DNA of 64,000 nt. Source: Helicostylum pulchrum. Lineage: Eukaryota > Mucoromycota > Mucoromycetes > Mucorales > Mucoraceae. Positions 45,928 through 57,300 of the stretch are shown one piece after another (positions within the stretch are counted from its first letter, which is position 1; every line of letters starts with the position of its first letter). The translations under genes and the position numbers were made by a program. Where the stretch lies: NCBI GenBank assembly GCA_025677825.1, contig JAIXMO010000005.1, positions 558,001 to 622,000 on the forward strand, in the 5' to 3' direction. Below the pieces are notes generated by a model. It saw nothing but the letters and a program-made list of their open reading frames with translations. It was not told the origin of the DNA and ran no database searches.

Positions 45928-47282
45928 ATGTCAGCCGTTACCCCACCTTTGTCAGCACCTCCTACTGACTCACCCAAAGTATTACCTAAAGAAACGAAGC
46001 AAGGCGATAAACCCGCAAGAAAGAGAACTAAAAAGAGAACCAAACGTAATGCTCGTAAAAATACACTCAAAACAAAAGTAGTTGTCAGAAGACTTCCACC
46101 TAATTTACCTGAAGAAATCTTTATGAATTCAGTTAAACCTTGGATATCTGAAGAAACTGTTGACTATTCACTTTACGTACCAGGAAAGCTTAGTAAAAGG
46201 TAAATATAAAGATGGAATTTATTCCCTTTAACAAAAAAAAAGAATTGTTTGATTTATCTCTCTTTTTTTTTATGTGTGTAGTAAAGCAAAAGAAAGTTTG
46301 TTTTCGCGTGCTTATTTTCATATGAAGACAATGGAAGCTGTTGTTGCATTTCATCAAGGTTTCGATGGTCATGTATTTATGGACAGTCGTGGTAACGTTT
46401 TTCTTTTTTTTTAAAAAAATAAATACGTATAACCGAAGTAGTTACTGATGGCAAAAAAAAAAAAATGACTTTAGGTAATGAAAGTAGAGCTGTTGTAGAA
46501 TTTGCTCCTTATCAAAAGATACCAAAAGAACATAAAACGGCCGATATTCGTCAAGGTACTATTGACCAAGATCAAGATTATTTAGACTTTTTGGAATCGC
46601 TCAAGGAAGAGGAAAAGAGCAAAACTGATCTTTTAAATGAACCTGCAGATGGTCTTACTCAAATTGAAAGATTAGAAAACAGAATTGCCATGGTGACAGG
46701 TAACAAAAAAAAAGTAATACGCTGGAATGTTTTTTTAAAAAACTAAAACTCACTTATTTTACAGCTAAAACGTTGGCTGCCGAACAAGCAAATAAACCTA
46801 AAACTACCCCTCTTTTGGAGCATCTTCGTGCACAAAAAGCTGCGCAAGCCGCTTCTAAAGCTAAAAAGAATGCGAGAAGAAGAGCAGATAAGGGACCTGT
46901 TAGAAATACTGCTGATCAAGGCCCTAAAACTATTCAACAACCACCAACTGACGTAAAGAAAAAGAGAGAACGTAATAGAAAAAAGAAGGAGGTGGTAGTG
47001 GATGGTGTTAAGAAACCAGTAGATAAAGAGAATGCTGCACCTACAAAACCTCGTCCACCAAGAGAGCCTAGAGAGCCTAGAGAGCCTAAAACAAGAGAAG
47101 CTAGACCTCCTAGACCACCTAAAGAAGGTGGTGGTGGTGGTGGCGGTAATAACTCAAGACCAAAGAGACCTGCCAAAAAGCCTTCTACTGCTATTAGTGA
47201 ATCAAGTAATACGGAAACAAAACCTAAGCTAATTAAGGTACTTGGACGCCAACCTGGAAGTAGACCATCCCCTTCAGGATAA
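45928..47282 (+). CDS. UPF3: UPF3/Smg4, nonsense-mediated mRNA decay factor
   Basis: Upf3 bridges Upf2 and the ribosome or exon-junction complex during nonsense-mediated decay. Four exons (45928-46199, 46282-46391, 46475-46699, 46765-47282) give 374 residues. After a basic N-terminus (RKRTKKRTKRNARK) comes the RRM-like Smg4/UPF3 domain: KVVVRRLPPNLPEEIF, YFHMKTMEAVVAFHQGFDGH and AVVEFAPYQKIP. An acidic stretch follows (DQDYLDFLESLKEEE). The C-terminal tail is low-complexity with REP repeats and a glycine run of eight, and ends LIKVLGRQPGSRPSPSG, which resembles the exon-junction-binding motif region of animal UPF3B. That last comparison is inference. The gene is intron-rich for its size, and all junctions keep phase. 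Confidence 0.94.
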
Positions 47283-47601
47283 AAAAAAAGATTTTCAAAT
47301 TTGCTCAAAACCCCACGCTTCTTACTTCGAAGAAAAACTCTTTATATAAACGCCAAAAAGGTCCCTCGAAAAAAGGATAATTGAGTATATTTGGAAGAGA
47401 AGAAAGGATACAAACAGCTTTTGAAAAAAAGAAAAAAAGGTGGAATAATCTACCTTCTTTTTTAATTTTCTTTATGGGATACGTAAGGATTATCATACAA
47501 CTTGCCACCACCTAAAAGGGAGATTTTTTAAATAAATACTTTTTTTTTTCTTTTTTTTTATACACATATTTTATTTATTTTTCTTTTTTCTTCAAAAAAT
47601 A

Positions 47602-48678
47602 ATGACGAGTAATAACCAAACACATGATTCCAAGTGTTTTGCAGATCTCACGAAACCTCTTGTCGCTATCAACAAGTCATTTTCGACAATGCAAAGACGT
47701 TTTGAAAAATTAAATCAAGTGAATAACGAACTTGTCAAATTTAACGATGCATTTAGTGCTTTTTTATACGGAATTACTGTCACTAATACTGCTGTCGAAT
47801 GGACTCAGGTACACACACACACACACACACACACTATCACTTTTTTTTTTTTTTTTTTTTTTGGAGTAAAAACTTACAACATTTATAGGCTCCAACCGAA
47901 ATGTCTTTACAAGAATTTCGTGAACATAATAAAACAAAAGCATCTACTTTAGAATCTCTAGGTAACGTTCATTTTAGTTATTTTACCGCACGATATACTT
48001 AAAAAAATAAAACACCAGCAGGACCAATTAAGGAATTTAAGGAACCAACTATAACTGCAACACACATAGAAAACGCTAAAAAAAGAAAAGCACCACCAAC
48101 GACAACAAATGAACCTGTGAAATCGAATAGGCGTTTTGTTTCTAATGTAAATTATATCAGCGATAAAAAACGTAATTTACACTTTCTAATCTTTTTGTGT
48201 GTGTCTGTATTTAGGTAAACATTAAAAACATCATTGATCGACTTCCTTTAATGTACAGAGATCAAACAGTAACGTATTCCTTATTTTATGTGCGTAATTA
48301 ACCAAGCTAATTTTGTGTTACATTTATAGGAGCATATGGAAAGTATGAAGCAATTATTAAAAACTTTAAGGTTACATCCGAATGGACTGTAAAGTAGCAA
48401 AACAAAAACAATATGGAATGAATTTATAGCAACTGATATTTATTACATAGGACAATGAAAGATTTAGTTGCAGCCGTTAAATTACCGCAATATAAAGTAA
48501 CAACTTGTATCAATGCATTGATTCATAGTAAAGACGCAATAAAAAGCAATGAAAAGGTAATCTTATTTATTTTACATTAATTGTGAAACCTAACCTAATT
48601 TTTTTTTACAAAAAGGGTGCCTACAGCAAATATTTATTAGACCCAGAGAAGTTCCCCAGTGTAGAAAAAACAAGATAG
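47602..48678 (+). CDS. DAM1: DASH complex subunit Dam1 with a C-terminal winged-helix-like extension
   Basis: Dam1 is part of the fungal DASH ring that couples kinetochores to microtubules. Seven exons (47602-47808, 47889-47961, 48022-48146, 48215-48268, 48330-48388, 48451-48556, 48616-48678) give 228 residues. The N-terminal Dam1 domain is clear: LVAINKSFSTMQRRFEKL, FNDAFSAFLYGI and AVEWTQAP. A basic linker follows (NAKKRKAPP). The C-terminal 85 residues read MESMKQLLKTLRLHPNGLTM, DLVAAVKLPQYKVTTCINAL and YSKYLLDPE, the helix-turn-helix and wing pattern of a winged-helix domain. I know of no such domain in the canonical budding-yeast Dam1. A CA microsatellite and a T20 tract lie in intron 1. 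Confidence 0.88.
47809..47863 (+). repeat. CA microsatellite and T tract in DAM1 intron 1
   Basis: (CA)12 starts at the splice donor itself and is followed by about twenty T bases, so intron 1 consists mostly of simple sequence. Confidence 0.85.
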
Positions 48679-49737
48679 AATGTCCCATCATATGAAAGCA
48701 TCTCTTTATCTACTCTAATTTTGTGGCTTACATGTTCCGAATACAAGTGGTCACATTTCAATAATCAAAGCCTATTTTATTTTGCATGTTAAGCATTTTC
48801 ATAAGAGAGAGAGCAGATTTTGAAGCTCTAATAAATTAGAAGATATTTCATTATTAATAGCAAATCACCGCCATTCACTTGTTGGTACATTGTAACGTAT
48901 CAACCGGACCACAGGTTTAAAATTTTATTTATACTTGAAATCTTGTTTAAAACAATTTAAAGGAAGTTTTTGTTTTTTATTGTAAATAATGTCTTCATTC
49001 TAAATTTCATATTGGCTGCTTTTTCTTTTGAAACGGATAGTACATATACCGGCTTGACCACTGTGTATTCGTATCGATACGATTATCTTTAACTTGATTT
49101 AATTCGATGAGCTGGCTGCCCACCGTATTGAAATCGGTGTTGATGGTTGGTTGATCTATTTCCAAAGCAGGCATGAGTATTTGTGCGTGAAGCATATGCT
49201 TACTAGCAGCTCTACGGTAAGCGAAGTAATGAAGTAATGACATTGACGCGAAATGATTACACTTCCTTCGTAGACACATACATCCTACATACTTTCTTCG
49301 TCAGTAAAAAGATTTTACTTTAAAAACGTCATTGAACTGCTGTATCAGGATAAATGGTACTAATCGCTACTAACTCCACGCGAGATACATGTATAGTAAT
49401 TTTTACGGGGCTGTTTAATCCTAAGTCTCACAAAAAAACTTGTTTTTAAATGTTCAATAATGCTAATTATCTGTATAGTGTGCTATGACATTCAAGTTTG
49501 CTCTAGAAACTTTCCTTTCCTAACAGCACAGTAACCAAATGACTCGGACTAGCAATGTATCGCTTATCGACCCCAGAGGTAAGTCTACCGGGAAACTTTG
49601 TAAAGTAGGGAGTGCCTCGTCTGCTTAATCCAATGGCTTGGACTCTTTCCTAGGGTTGACCCCTTTGGCCTTTCAGTTATTCTGAATGGTTGCCATGTAG
49701 CTTTAGTCTTAAGTTAAATACTTTCTTACATAACTTT
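48679..49737. other. Gap with one open minus-strand frame
   Basis: A minus-strand frame at 49007-49279 has codon-like content (LLHYFAYRRAASKHMLHAQ, QWSSRYMYYPF) but no recognised domain, and no flanking exons could be joined. Near 49655 the sequence GGGTTGACCCCTTT is faintly similar to the core of the dispersed repeat. Confidence 0.35.
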
Positions 49738-51043
49738 TTTTTAGATAACACTGATCGCGTTCCACCGTACAACTGTAGACCAGGAACTGATTTGATCAGT
49801 AAAATGGTGTTAACTGACAATCAAGCCATCAACATGTTAATAAAGTTCTCGTGCCGGAAGTGGCAGAAGACCACTACGTTGCAACACCAACAGAGTTCAT
49901 AAACAAAAACAAATGCGATGTTCTTTATGCCCCTCACGATCCTTTAAGTACATTTCCGCCCGTATTTATTGAAGTGCAAAATCAAGTGGATGAAAAATTC
50001 TTGGTACGCACCGTTCATTACAGTACACTCATACTAGCTGCGTTTTTTCGCTCGCTGCGCTCACGAAGCACCGTCGCCCTTATAAGATCCCCTATTTGAG
50101 GGGAGAGAACAGTCAACCTCGGCGGTCAGTTGAATGGTAAAGCTCTTCTAAAAAATAAATACCTGACTCTCAACGTACACTAATGTAGTACATTATAGGA
50201 TTCTTATACACTCATATACGAACGGTACATGAAAATTACCTTTTTTTGTAACAAGTCTGGAGAATACATGCGTCTACATCATGAAGAAAATAGGTGAAAT
50301 CGTGGTCCCTTCTTGCCTTGATGACTTAACCGTGTTTATCAACGTGAAAACCGTCAATGACCTCCTTCAAATTTCCCGTTTTTTTTTGGGGAGTCTAGCC
50401 TGCTGGAAAAAGGAAGTTAGATGTGATAAATAATCTGGAAAATAAAACTGGCTTTTTTTTATTTATCACTGTTTTTATTTTTTTAAAAAAAAGAATACGA
50501 CGGCTTCGAATAAAATTATTCGCCAATTTTGGTGGCAACGGCGCTTTCACAAAGTTTCTAGTGTATAAAGTTATATCCTCACTTTAATCTTCCTCAATTA
50601 TTTTTTACAGACTGCCCATGGTTCTATTTATGATGTTCTGTTTGAAAAATATGAGTATATGAATCGTACAGTTGTGTTAGATTAATTGATTTACCTTTAA
50701 TTGATTTAGCGTTTCAAGAATAGAAGGTAAAATTATAATATCGCCAGAATCATTTAAAAACCGAAAACCATCAATCTTCATCATTCTGTATTACCCGTTG
50801 AACGGACTTCGAACTGTGATCCTTCCTGCAGCTATTGAAAACCATAAGTTGAATGTTGAAGTTGATGATAGCGGGGCCATTACCAATCCTTTGTCTATCG
50901 AATGCATTAGAAATAAGCTTATACAATGGGTAAGTCATTTACGCCAGAATGAAAAAAAAACCAGATAATACTTAGTTAATAACCTCTCTCATATTTAGAC
51001 TTATTTCCTTATATAGAATCGAGATATCAATCCTCAAAAATGA
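49738..51043 (+). pseudogene. PD-(D/E)XK-like nuclease family gene, frameshifted
   Basis: Pieces of one reading appear in several frames. At 49738-49840 the text is DRVPPYNCRPGTDL. A +1 shift near 49845 leads into LVPEVAEDHYVATPTEF, KNKCDVLYAPHD and FPPVFIEVQNQVDEKFLVR. The order D, then E-V-Q, then R with a following Tyr is that of the Rpn/YhgA-like branch of the PD-(D/E)XK fold, with Q in place of the last lysine. From memory, related text (CDVIYAP, IEVQ) is multi-copy in Rhizopus-type genomes. Further exon-like segments follow at 50611-50680 and 50700-50935 (HKLNVEVDDSGAITNPLSIE), the latter ending at a GTAAGT donor and joining a last exon NRDINPQK with TGA at 51041-51043. The whole chain is inference. 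A hairpin TCCCCT-ATTTG-AGGGGA lies at 50088-50104. Confidence 0.45.
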
Positions 51044-51389
51044 CCGTTTTTAAAAAAGTTGAAGGTTTAAAAGTAGATGCACTTTACCAGAAAAGAGAAT
51101 TAGTGAAAGATGATACTGATTTGTCTACAGACAAACCTTTAAAAATTGGTAAATATTATCAAAGTACGTGCTGTGTTCGTGGCTGAATAAATTATATTAC
51201 TCTACAGGCAACACAATAGAACTAATTCAATTCCTCAACACGATCTATCTACCCTTTGATCCAAAAAACGAAGAAGTCTATGAGAATAAATGCCTAACCA
51301 CAAACGAAATTCTTGCTACCGTCTGGAAGTATTCAGACTTACACGAAGACAAAGGTGCCATAGGGTTTGCAAAATGGTGCAAAAACTGA
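51040..51389 (+). CDS. Small hypothetical protein in the accessory cluster
   Basis: Two exons (51040-51148 and 51208-51389) join in phase and give about 96 residues. The first part reads MTVFKKVEGLKVDALYQ, the second NTIELI, then EVYENKCLTTNEILATVWKY and GAIGFAKWCKN. I do not recognise a domain. The ATG overlaps the probable stop of the preceding frame (ATGA), and the next start codon is only 12 bases downstream. A 23-base stretch at 51060-51082 recurs exactly at 53769-53791. Confidence 0.55.
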
Positions 51390-51401
51390 AACATTAAATT
51401 T

Positions 51402-51844
51402 ATGAGTAGTTCCATTAAAAGAAAAGAATCAGAAAGCCAAATGAAACGAGCCCGATCATTATACGTGGTCAAGAAAGAATTTATTGGTAAGTCATATCTT
51501 TTACTACTTTTTTTTTGTATCTCTAGCTCTGATTTTATTCATGCAATACATTAGAAAATATTATCAAAGATATAACTGAATACTGTGAAGAATATAGAGA
51601 ACATATTCAAAAACTAAAAAAAGAAAATCACAATATCATAGGATACGCTAGAAAGTCGGAAGAAAAAGTAGACGATGAAGACAGAACACGGCTAATTCAA
51701 CTCATGTGTGATAGACTGAGGGAAAGATCTTTAGTCGATAAATTGTTCGTTTCATTTTGCTCAAATGCAAATTATCCTATTTCTGAAAGGGATTTAAATG
51801 TAGAAATATCCAATAATCCAAAAGTATATGTCGGCCTGGTGTAG
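51402..51844 (+). CDS. Serine-recombinase (resolvase)-like protein, short
   Basis: Two exons (51402-51486 and 51555-51844) give a protein of about 124 residues. A basic, helical N-terminus precedes IIGYARKSEEKVDDEDRTR, the Y-x-R-x-S box that carries the nucleophilic serine in serine recombinases. It is followed by LIQLMCDRLRERSLVDKLFV and SERD, which fits the helix and second strand of the resolvase fold with an R-D pair. The remaining half of the catalytic domain and the DNA-binding domain are missing: the frame stops at TAG 51842-51844. A recombinase-derived accessory protein or the 5' part of a broken gene are both possible. I recall GYARKS/GYVRKS proteins as multi-copy in Mucorales. Confidence 0.55.
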
Positions 51845-51860
51845 ATTTTGGTCATTGCAG

Positions 51861-52446
51861 AATCTCCGAAACGTGTAATATATTTGTTAGATCAATTTGC
51901 CAAGAACAGCTAATAAATCAATTCGACAGCAATGAGACAATACCATTAACTATTAACAATTTAAGGCAATCGACAACGTACTTCGGAAAAAAATCAACTT
52001 ATAACCCATGGAGAAGTAGCCTTAGTGAATTTAATACGACCCTGACTATGCCAGCAACAGCCACAACACTATGCAGCTTACCATCCAGTGGATATGGTTT
52101 TGGACCAGATTCTCTGTCTTTTATCTCTTCCCAACTACTTCAATTGTTTTCGATTGCAGTTATTTACAAAAAATTTGTTATAAAGAATAACGAATTGGAA
52201 AGTTTTTTCATGGTTCATAGTCTCGTATTAAAAAATAAAAAATCGCTCAAGGATTGGGATTCTCTAGTTAAAATTGTTAAAAAATCAAAAGAAGAACTTG
52301 AAAAAACTGAAGAGATCAATGTACTTGAATTCTGCCAAGAAAATAGCATTTCTACAATAGCCAAGGGGTTGAGCGGCGCATTACCTACGGCAAATATGCA
52401 TATTGAAAAGAATGTTAAAAATAAGTTTTTATCACTCTACAAATAA
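51861..52446 (+). CDS. Hypothetical protein at the end of the accessory cluster
   Basis: The frame is open from an acceptor-like AG at 51860 to TAA at 52444-52446. The first Met is at 52048, but coding-like text upstream (SICQEQLINQFDSNETIPLT) suggests an exon. The product includes STYNPWRSSLSEFNTTL, one hydrophobic stretch (LSFISSQLLQLFSIAVIY), a lysine-rich helix and a C-terminal EKNVKNKFLSLYK. No domain is recognised. It could be the 3' exon of the serine-recombinase-like gene, but the 16 bases between them cannot be an intron. Confidence 0.4.
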
Positions 52447-53379
52447 TTTTTTTTAACAAACGAGGAAGGTTTTATTTTGTTATTATGTAATAAAGTTTTT
52501 TTTTAAAAAATGACCTAAGAGATGTATAAAAATAATGAGTTTCGTTTGTTAGCTTTCTTAAGATTAAACTATTATTACACCGCCTTTTCCATTATGGACA
52601 TTGCAATAACTAAATAAAACTAATACCTAGATAAAATAATAGCGACTGTGTTAACAGTGAGTAAGCTCGACGATCGGTTTTTGTTTGAAGTAGAAGTACC
52701 CATGGTGATTTAACTGCTTGCAAACAGTAGACAAGAAGTATAACCAGATTCAACTCATAATCTACGCTGTTCGTGTAACTTGGTTATACTTTTGGTGTAC
52801 TTTTAGCTGGTGTACTTTTGGTGTACTTTTTAAGCTGGTGTACTTTTTTGTAAGTAAGAGATTAAGATAAAAAACTAACCTGATCTGTAGGATCGTGGGT
52901 GTAGTAAATTCAATGTCATCCATTTTAGATAATTTAATTACAATGCAAATAGCTTGTTCGCATTTACGATACTATGTACTACAAATGTAGAGATGTACAA
53001 AACGCGTAGTTGAACTTTGTTATTAAAAAGGCAGCTAAATCCGAAGTTGCGAAAAAATAAACGGATAAAAGAAGTGTAAATAAAATAGAGACTCTGAATG
53101 GTTTATTGAAGACATCTGGATGGTTTTATTATAGGAATAACATGTCAGGCAAGGCAACAATATAAAACGCCAGCATCACCTGTTTTCCCTTTTTTTTCTT
53201 CTTTAACCTACAACAAGAAGACCTTCCAACAGGAGTGATTCTCAACAAGAAGAACTATCAACAGGAACGATACGATTTCATACGATACGTTCTTTTTTTT
53301 TTTCTAACTATCAACTCATACTGATTTTTTTTTTCTTAGGATTTTTTAGTCAGGAACGTCAATAATGTAAGCCCTCTTT
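52447..53379. other. Gap with a short tandem repeat
   Basis: No gene is seen. It contains the GGTGTACTTTT array, and at 53205-53270 a repeated ACAAGAAG / CAACAGGA motif. Confidence 0.35.
52782..52849 (+). repeat. GGTGTACTTTT tandem units
   Basis: Four perfect 11-base units start at 52794, 52809, 52820 and 52837, preceded by a degenerate unit at 52782. Two units are separated by AGCT and TAAGCT spacers. Confidence 0.85.
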
Positions 53380-53986
53380 TTACGTTCCGTCTGAAATCAA
53401 TAGCAGGAGCACAAATGCGCAAGCATTTATCCGATAGTCGTGTACTGTATAGCTTTTGTCCTGTTTACAATTTAACGGGTATATTTGTGAAAGGTAATTT
53501 TTTATAGTATTCTTTATGTACGTTGCTAAAGTTGAGTAGGATATATGGCTACCACTTACAAGATGTATTTGGCGTTCTGTAAAGTAGGAATGTTTCTTTA
53601 GAACTTTGGTACTGATCGAAACCATTCAAGTACTTTTTCCTTGATACCGTTATACGGCGAGGTACTTGGACCGTTCATAACCAATTCCATCTGATTGTTT
53701 TATGCTTAAAAGGGTTTGCGGTCGTGTTTTATCAAAAAGAAAACAGGGGGAAATCGGAGCTAAAAGTCGAAGGTTTAAAAGTAGATGCACTCTATTTATG
53801 TATTTTGAAAGGATTTTGGTTGATAGTTCGCGTACAAAGTAATATCGGAGCAAGTGGATCGTCAAAATAATAAATGTCGACATTCTTTATGGCATCAACT
53901 TCCTTAGTCAGCTTTTCAACATTTTCCTCATCATATTCTTCGCAATAAAACATGTACATTGCTTGTTCTCTTGTTATGACAACCAT
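53380..53986 (-). pseudogene. Accessory coding fragments on the minus strand
   Basis: Three partly overlapping frames (53792-53986, 53580-53700, 53380-53625) show coding-like text: MVVITREQAMYMFYCEEYDE then IYYFDDPLAPILLCTRTI, and MELVMNGPSTSPYNG with IKEKVLEWFRSVPKF. No domain is recognised, and the splicing between them is unclear. The exact 23-base match to the 51.06 kb gene is embedded at 53769-53791 in the opposite coding direction, which suggests an insertion or rearrangement. Confidence 0.35.
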
Positions 53987-54200
53987 TGTTCAGCTAATGA
54001 GAGGCCAAAATGCAGATATGTTAAAGTGCATTTTTTACCAGTTAGACTTTTTTTTTTGTTTTCTATTAAAAATAAAATCATTAGTCGCACGTCAATGAGC
54101 GGTGGAACTAGAATAAAACGGGGACTGTGGATAAGTAGATATAAGAGGAAAAGAAAGATAAAGAGAAAGAGGAAAAAAAAGAAGAAAAGAAGGGACTAGA

Positions 54201-57200
54201 CTAATCTTGTGTTGGGTGGAGTAATCGTTCGATATGAGTGATTATCCGTAAGAAAGAGGATTCAATTCGGGAAAGAGGATAAGTGGATAGGTTATCATTT
54301 CCATGTTGCCAATAAATAATCCACAGTTGGTGTAGAGTAGTGGAGAGAGTCGAGAAATATTTTTTGGCTTTACGAATACCTTGAGGGACCTTTAGATGTC
54401 GTATTGATTTGTATATATCGTCGGCAGAAAGACCAACAAGAGGGAAATAATTCCGTAGTACTTGTTTCTAAAGCTTCCATTTAATATTGCATTCTACCAG
54501 AAAATGACGTCTATTGTCGGTATCACGGCCACATAGGGAGCAGGTCGAGGAAGAGACTATGCCATACTTAAGGAGAACCTTTTTGGTATGAATACAGTCA
54601 GAGAGACAACAAAAGTACAGAGTTCGAGCATTTGGGTACATCTGACACGTCCAGAGAGACTTGGCGATGGAGGAGGAAAATTTCACCGGAAAAGGGGAAG
54701 AGGGCTGGATACGTTGTCGTAGGTCTTGAGAACTATATTGTCTCCATACGGTAGAACTGTTGATGTTAGTTACCATGGACTGACTAGACCATTCAACCGG
54801 AAAGGGCATATCTTCAAGAATATAGGGCCAAATGCTGGAGTGGAGCTTGACGATACGAGTCTGCAGACTATATTTATACAATTGTAGACATAGACGAGGA
54901 TATCGTGTATACTCACCGGCGACACGGAGACGAAGGCTACTTTGAGCGATATCAAAAATAAAGAACTTGTCACTGAGAAAGGTTTTGTGCTTGAGAATCC
55001 AGTGGTTTTCGTCAGGCGGTATGAGAAGCTTGTACAATGGTAGATCCATTAGGGTAACTAGGGGAAGCTCGGGGAAGGCAGGTGCGAATCCGGTATGGAT
55101 AACGTCAAATGCGTCGAAGATCGCAAGCCAAATGGAAAGGTTGTTGTCACAAACACGGCTCTTTCGATATTCAGGGAAATAGAATGGAACCAGTGGACAG
55201 TGAGACGATTTAAGGAACAACGAGAGATGATTGAGAGCAAACTGATAAACAAAAGATGGATAGGATATGGGGTTGAATATGTAATTTAACCATTGTTTTT
55301 GAAGAATATGGTGTTGTATTACTGGATCCAAAACTTTTAAACCACCATGGGACCAGGATAGAAAGATCACTTTTTTTTAAGAGAAGGGTTCTTTTTTTTG
55401 CCAAATGAATTGATAAATACATGACCGGAGACGTTGAAAGAGTCGCTTTGTAGGTTTGAGCAGTCGTAAAGAGTACCAGATTTTAGAAAGAATCAAGACA
55501 TTCATAATAGTCACTCGCCCTAAAATTGATAGCTGTCGTTGCGAATATATCTGACATTGAGTGGTTACCTTCACGAGGAGTTGATCTTCAAGTACGCGAC
55601 GTTGTCTTGTACAGTAGGGGAGGTAAAACCCGAGATATCGAAAAGCTTGCACAGATCTACTATGATGGTATGTTGGTATATTATGTTCAGTCAATATCGA
55701 ATTCCAAGAAGAGTCCAGTTTACCATTTAAGGAAAAGGCTTCAGTTTTATCAATGTTAAACTTAGCATTTGACACCAAGGTGTATTGCTGCATATGTAGT
55801 TGAGCACGAGAGAAATCGTTTTGATCACGTAACAGGATACAAACATCATCGGCATAAGCAAGGAGTTTGAGTTTTGGCGAGTCAGTACGAGCCCCTTCGG
55901 TAGACGAAATACCTTGGAAGGTGAACCCTTGTAGCTGGTTATCTTGTAGTAGTGAAAGAAGAAAAGGTTCCAGGGCGAGATTAAATAACAGTGGAGAGAG
56001 AGGGTCACCTTGTCGAAGACCTCGCTGTTGTAAAATACAGGAAGTAAAAAAAACCATTGATACTTATGTATACCTGATTACCGAAAAATAAAAAGAAGAG
56101 GAGAAACCAAATTTGAGCATCACTTGACGAAGATAGTCTGGGTGCACGCGGTCGTACGCTTTTTCTTGATCAAGTAATAGACCTACACCGGGAATATCTA
56201 ATCCTTTTACTTGATCTAAGACCATAGAGAGAGCCATACCATTATCCCCAATAAATTTTCCAGGTACGAATTCCGTTTGATACGGGTTTAGTTGTGAACT
56301 TACCAATGATCCTAAGCGTTTAGTAATGAGTCTAGTAAATATTTTAGCATCACAATTGATTAAAGAGATTGGACGCCAGTTTTTTAAGGAAGACAGATCG
56401 CCTTTTTTTTTTGGGAGTAGACGCACCCGTATATCTTGCCAAGAGGAAGGAATGATACCTTTTAAAGCATCATTGTAAACATCAAGTACTATTTGTTTCA
56501 AGCAAGGCATTCTAAATAACAGGGCTAAAAAGGGATAACCCAAACCATCCACTCCAGGGCTACTACTCTTCTTCGCTCTATTAGTTTGTGCTATCAGTTC
56601 GTCAAGAAAAAATTTTGCTTCCAGGGATTCAGCCTCGTGTGCAGGAAGTACTCTATCAAAGTTAATACCATCCAAGTAGTTAATGATTTCAGTAGGTTCA
56701 ACTGTATTGACAGAATACATCATTTGATAATATTGCTGTGCATAAGAATTCATAATATCAGGGTCACTGGTACAAATATTTTCTGCGTTGGGGTCTATGG
56801 GTGCGGGAGATTGAAGAGATGCCATGTACTGTTGTGCTGTCATTTGTTGATGTATCTGTTTAAGATAGCTAGCTGAGCGTTCGCCATTTTCTCTCCAAAT
56901 GGCTCCCGCTTTCAACGCTGAGACATCTGCAAGTTCTTGTTGTAATGAATATATCATTTTATCGATTTTCGGTAGGATGATTTGAAGAATTGCTACAGGA
57001 GGTCTGGATCGTAACACACGATTTCTTTTTTTACCTAGTTGTCTAAGAGTTAGCGTACGCCAAGATACATATGTAATGCCAAAGGATTTGATAACCTGTT
57101 TTGTTGAGGATTTAACAGCTTCCCATTTCAATTGTGGTGAAAAATCAGGGGACATATCAGTAGTTAAAGATCCTAATTTCTGTCGCAATAGTTTCTGAAA

Positions 57201-57300
57201 GGATTTATTATCAGCATATATCGGGTTACCTCGCCACAGACCAGGACCGACTTGAGAATCGTCCAAAGAGAACTTGACAGAGTGTGATCTTTGATTTCAT
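54201..57300 (-). mobile_element. Non-LTR retrotransposon (LINE), 5'-truncated and decayed
   Basis: The element encodes a reverse transcriptase polyprotein in one frame from about 57290 to the TAG at 54201-54203. Fingers: LLPKKKGDLSSLKNWRPISL. Palm A: GVGLLLDQEKAYDRV. Palm B: QQRGLRQGDPLSPLLFN. Palm C: LLAYADDVCILL with the catalytic YADD. A C-terminal knuckle CX2CX8HX4C (CSLCGRDTDNRRHFLVEC) is present. Three in-frame stops interrupt it at 56064-56066, 55377-55379 and 54468-54470. Around 56050-56095 two opposite frameshifts in T runs displace the block FFGNQVYISINGFF. Upstream of 57290 only a frameshifted trace of the endonuclease end remains, so the 5' part is lost. It lies divergently, about 450 bases from the actin start codon. 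It cannot be active. Confidence 0.93.

Noticed and set aside
46934..47308. Minus-strand frame rich in Gly, Leu and Pro opposite UPF3
   Set aside because: It mirrors the REP and poly-Gly low-complexity tail of UPF3 on the other strand.
49650..49690. Fourth copy of the dispersed repeat
   Set aside because: Only a GGTTGACCCCTTT core and a few following bases match, which is too short to claim.
51040..51043. ATGA stop-start overlap as evidence of bacterial origin
   Set aside because: The flanking frames contain GT-AG introns and fungal codon use, so translation coupling or recent bacterial transfer is not supported. The overlap is mentioned only as packing.
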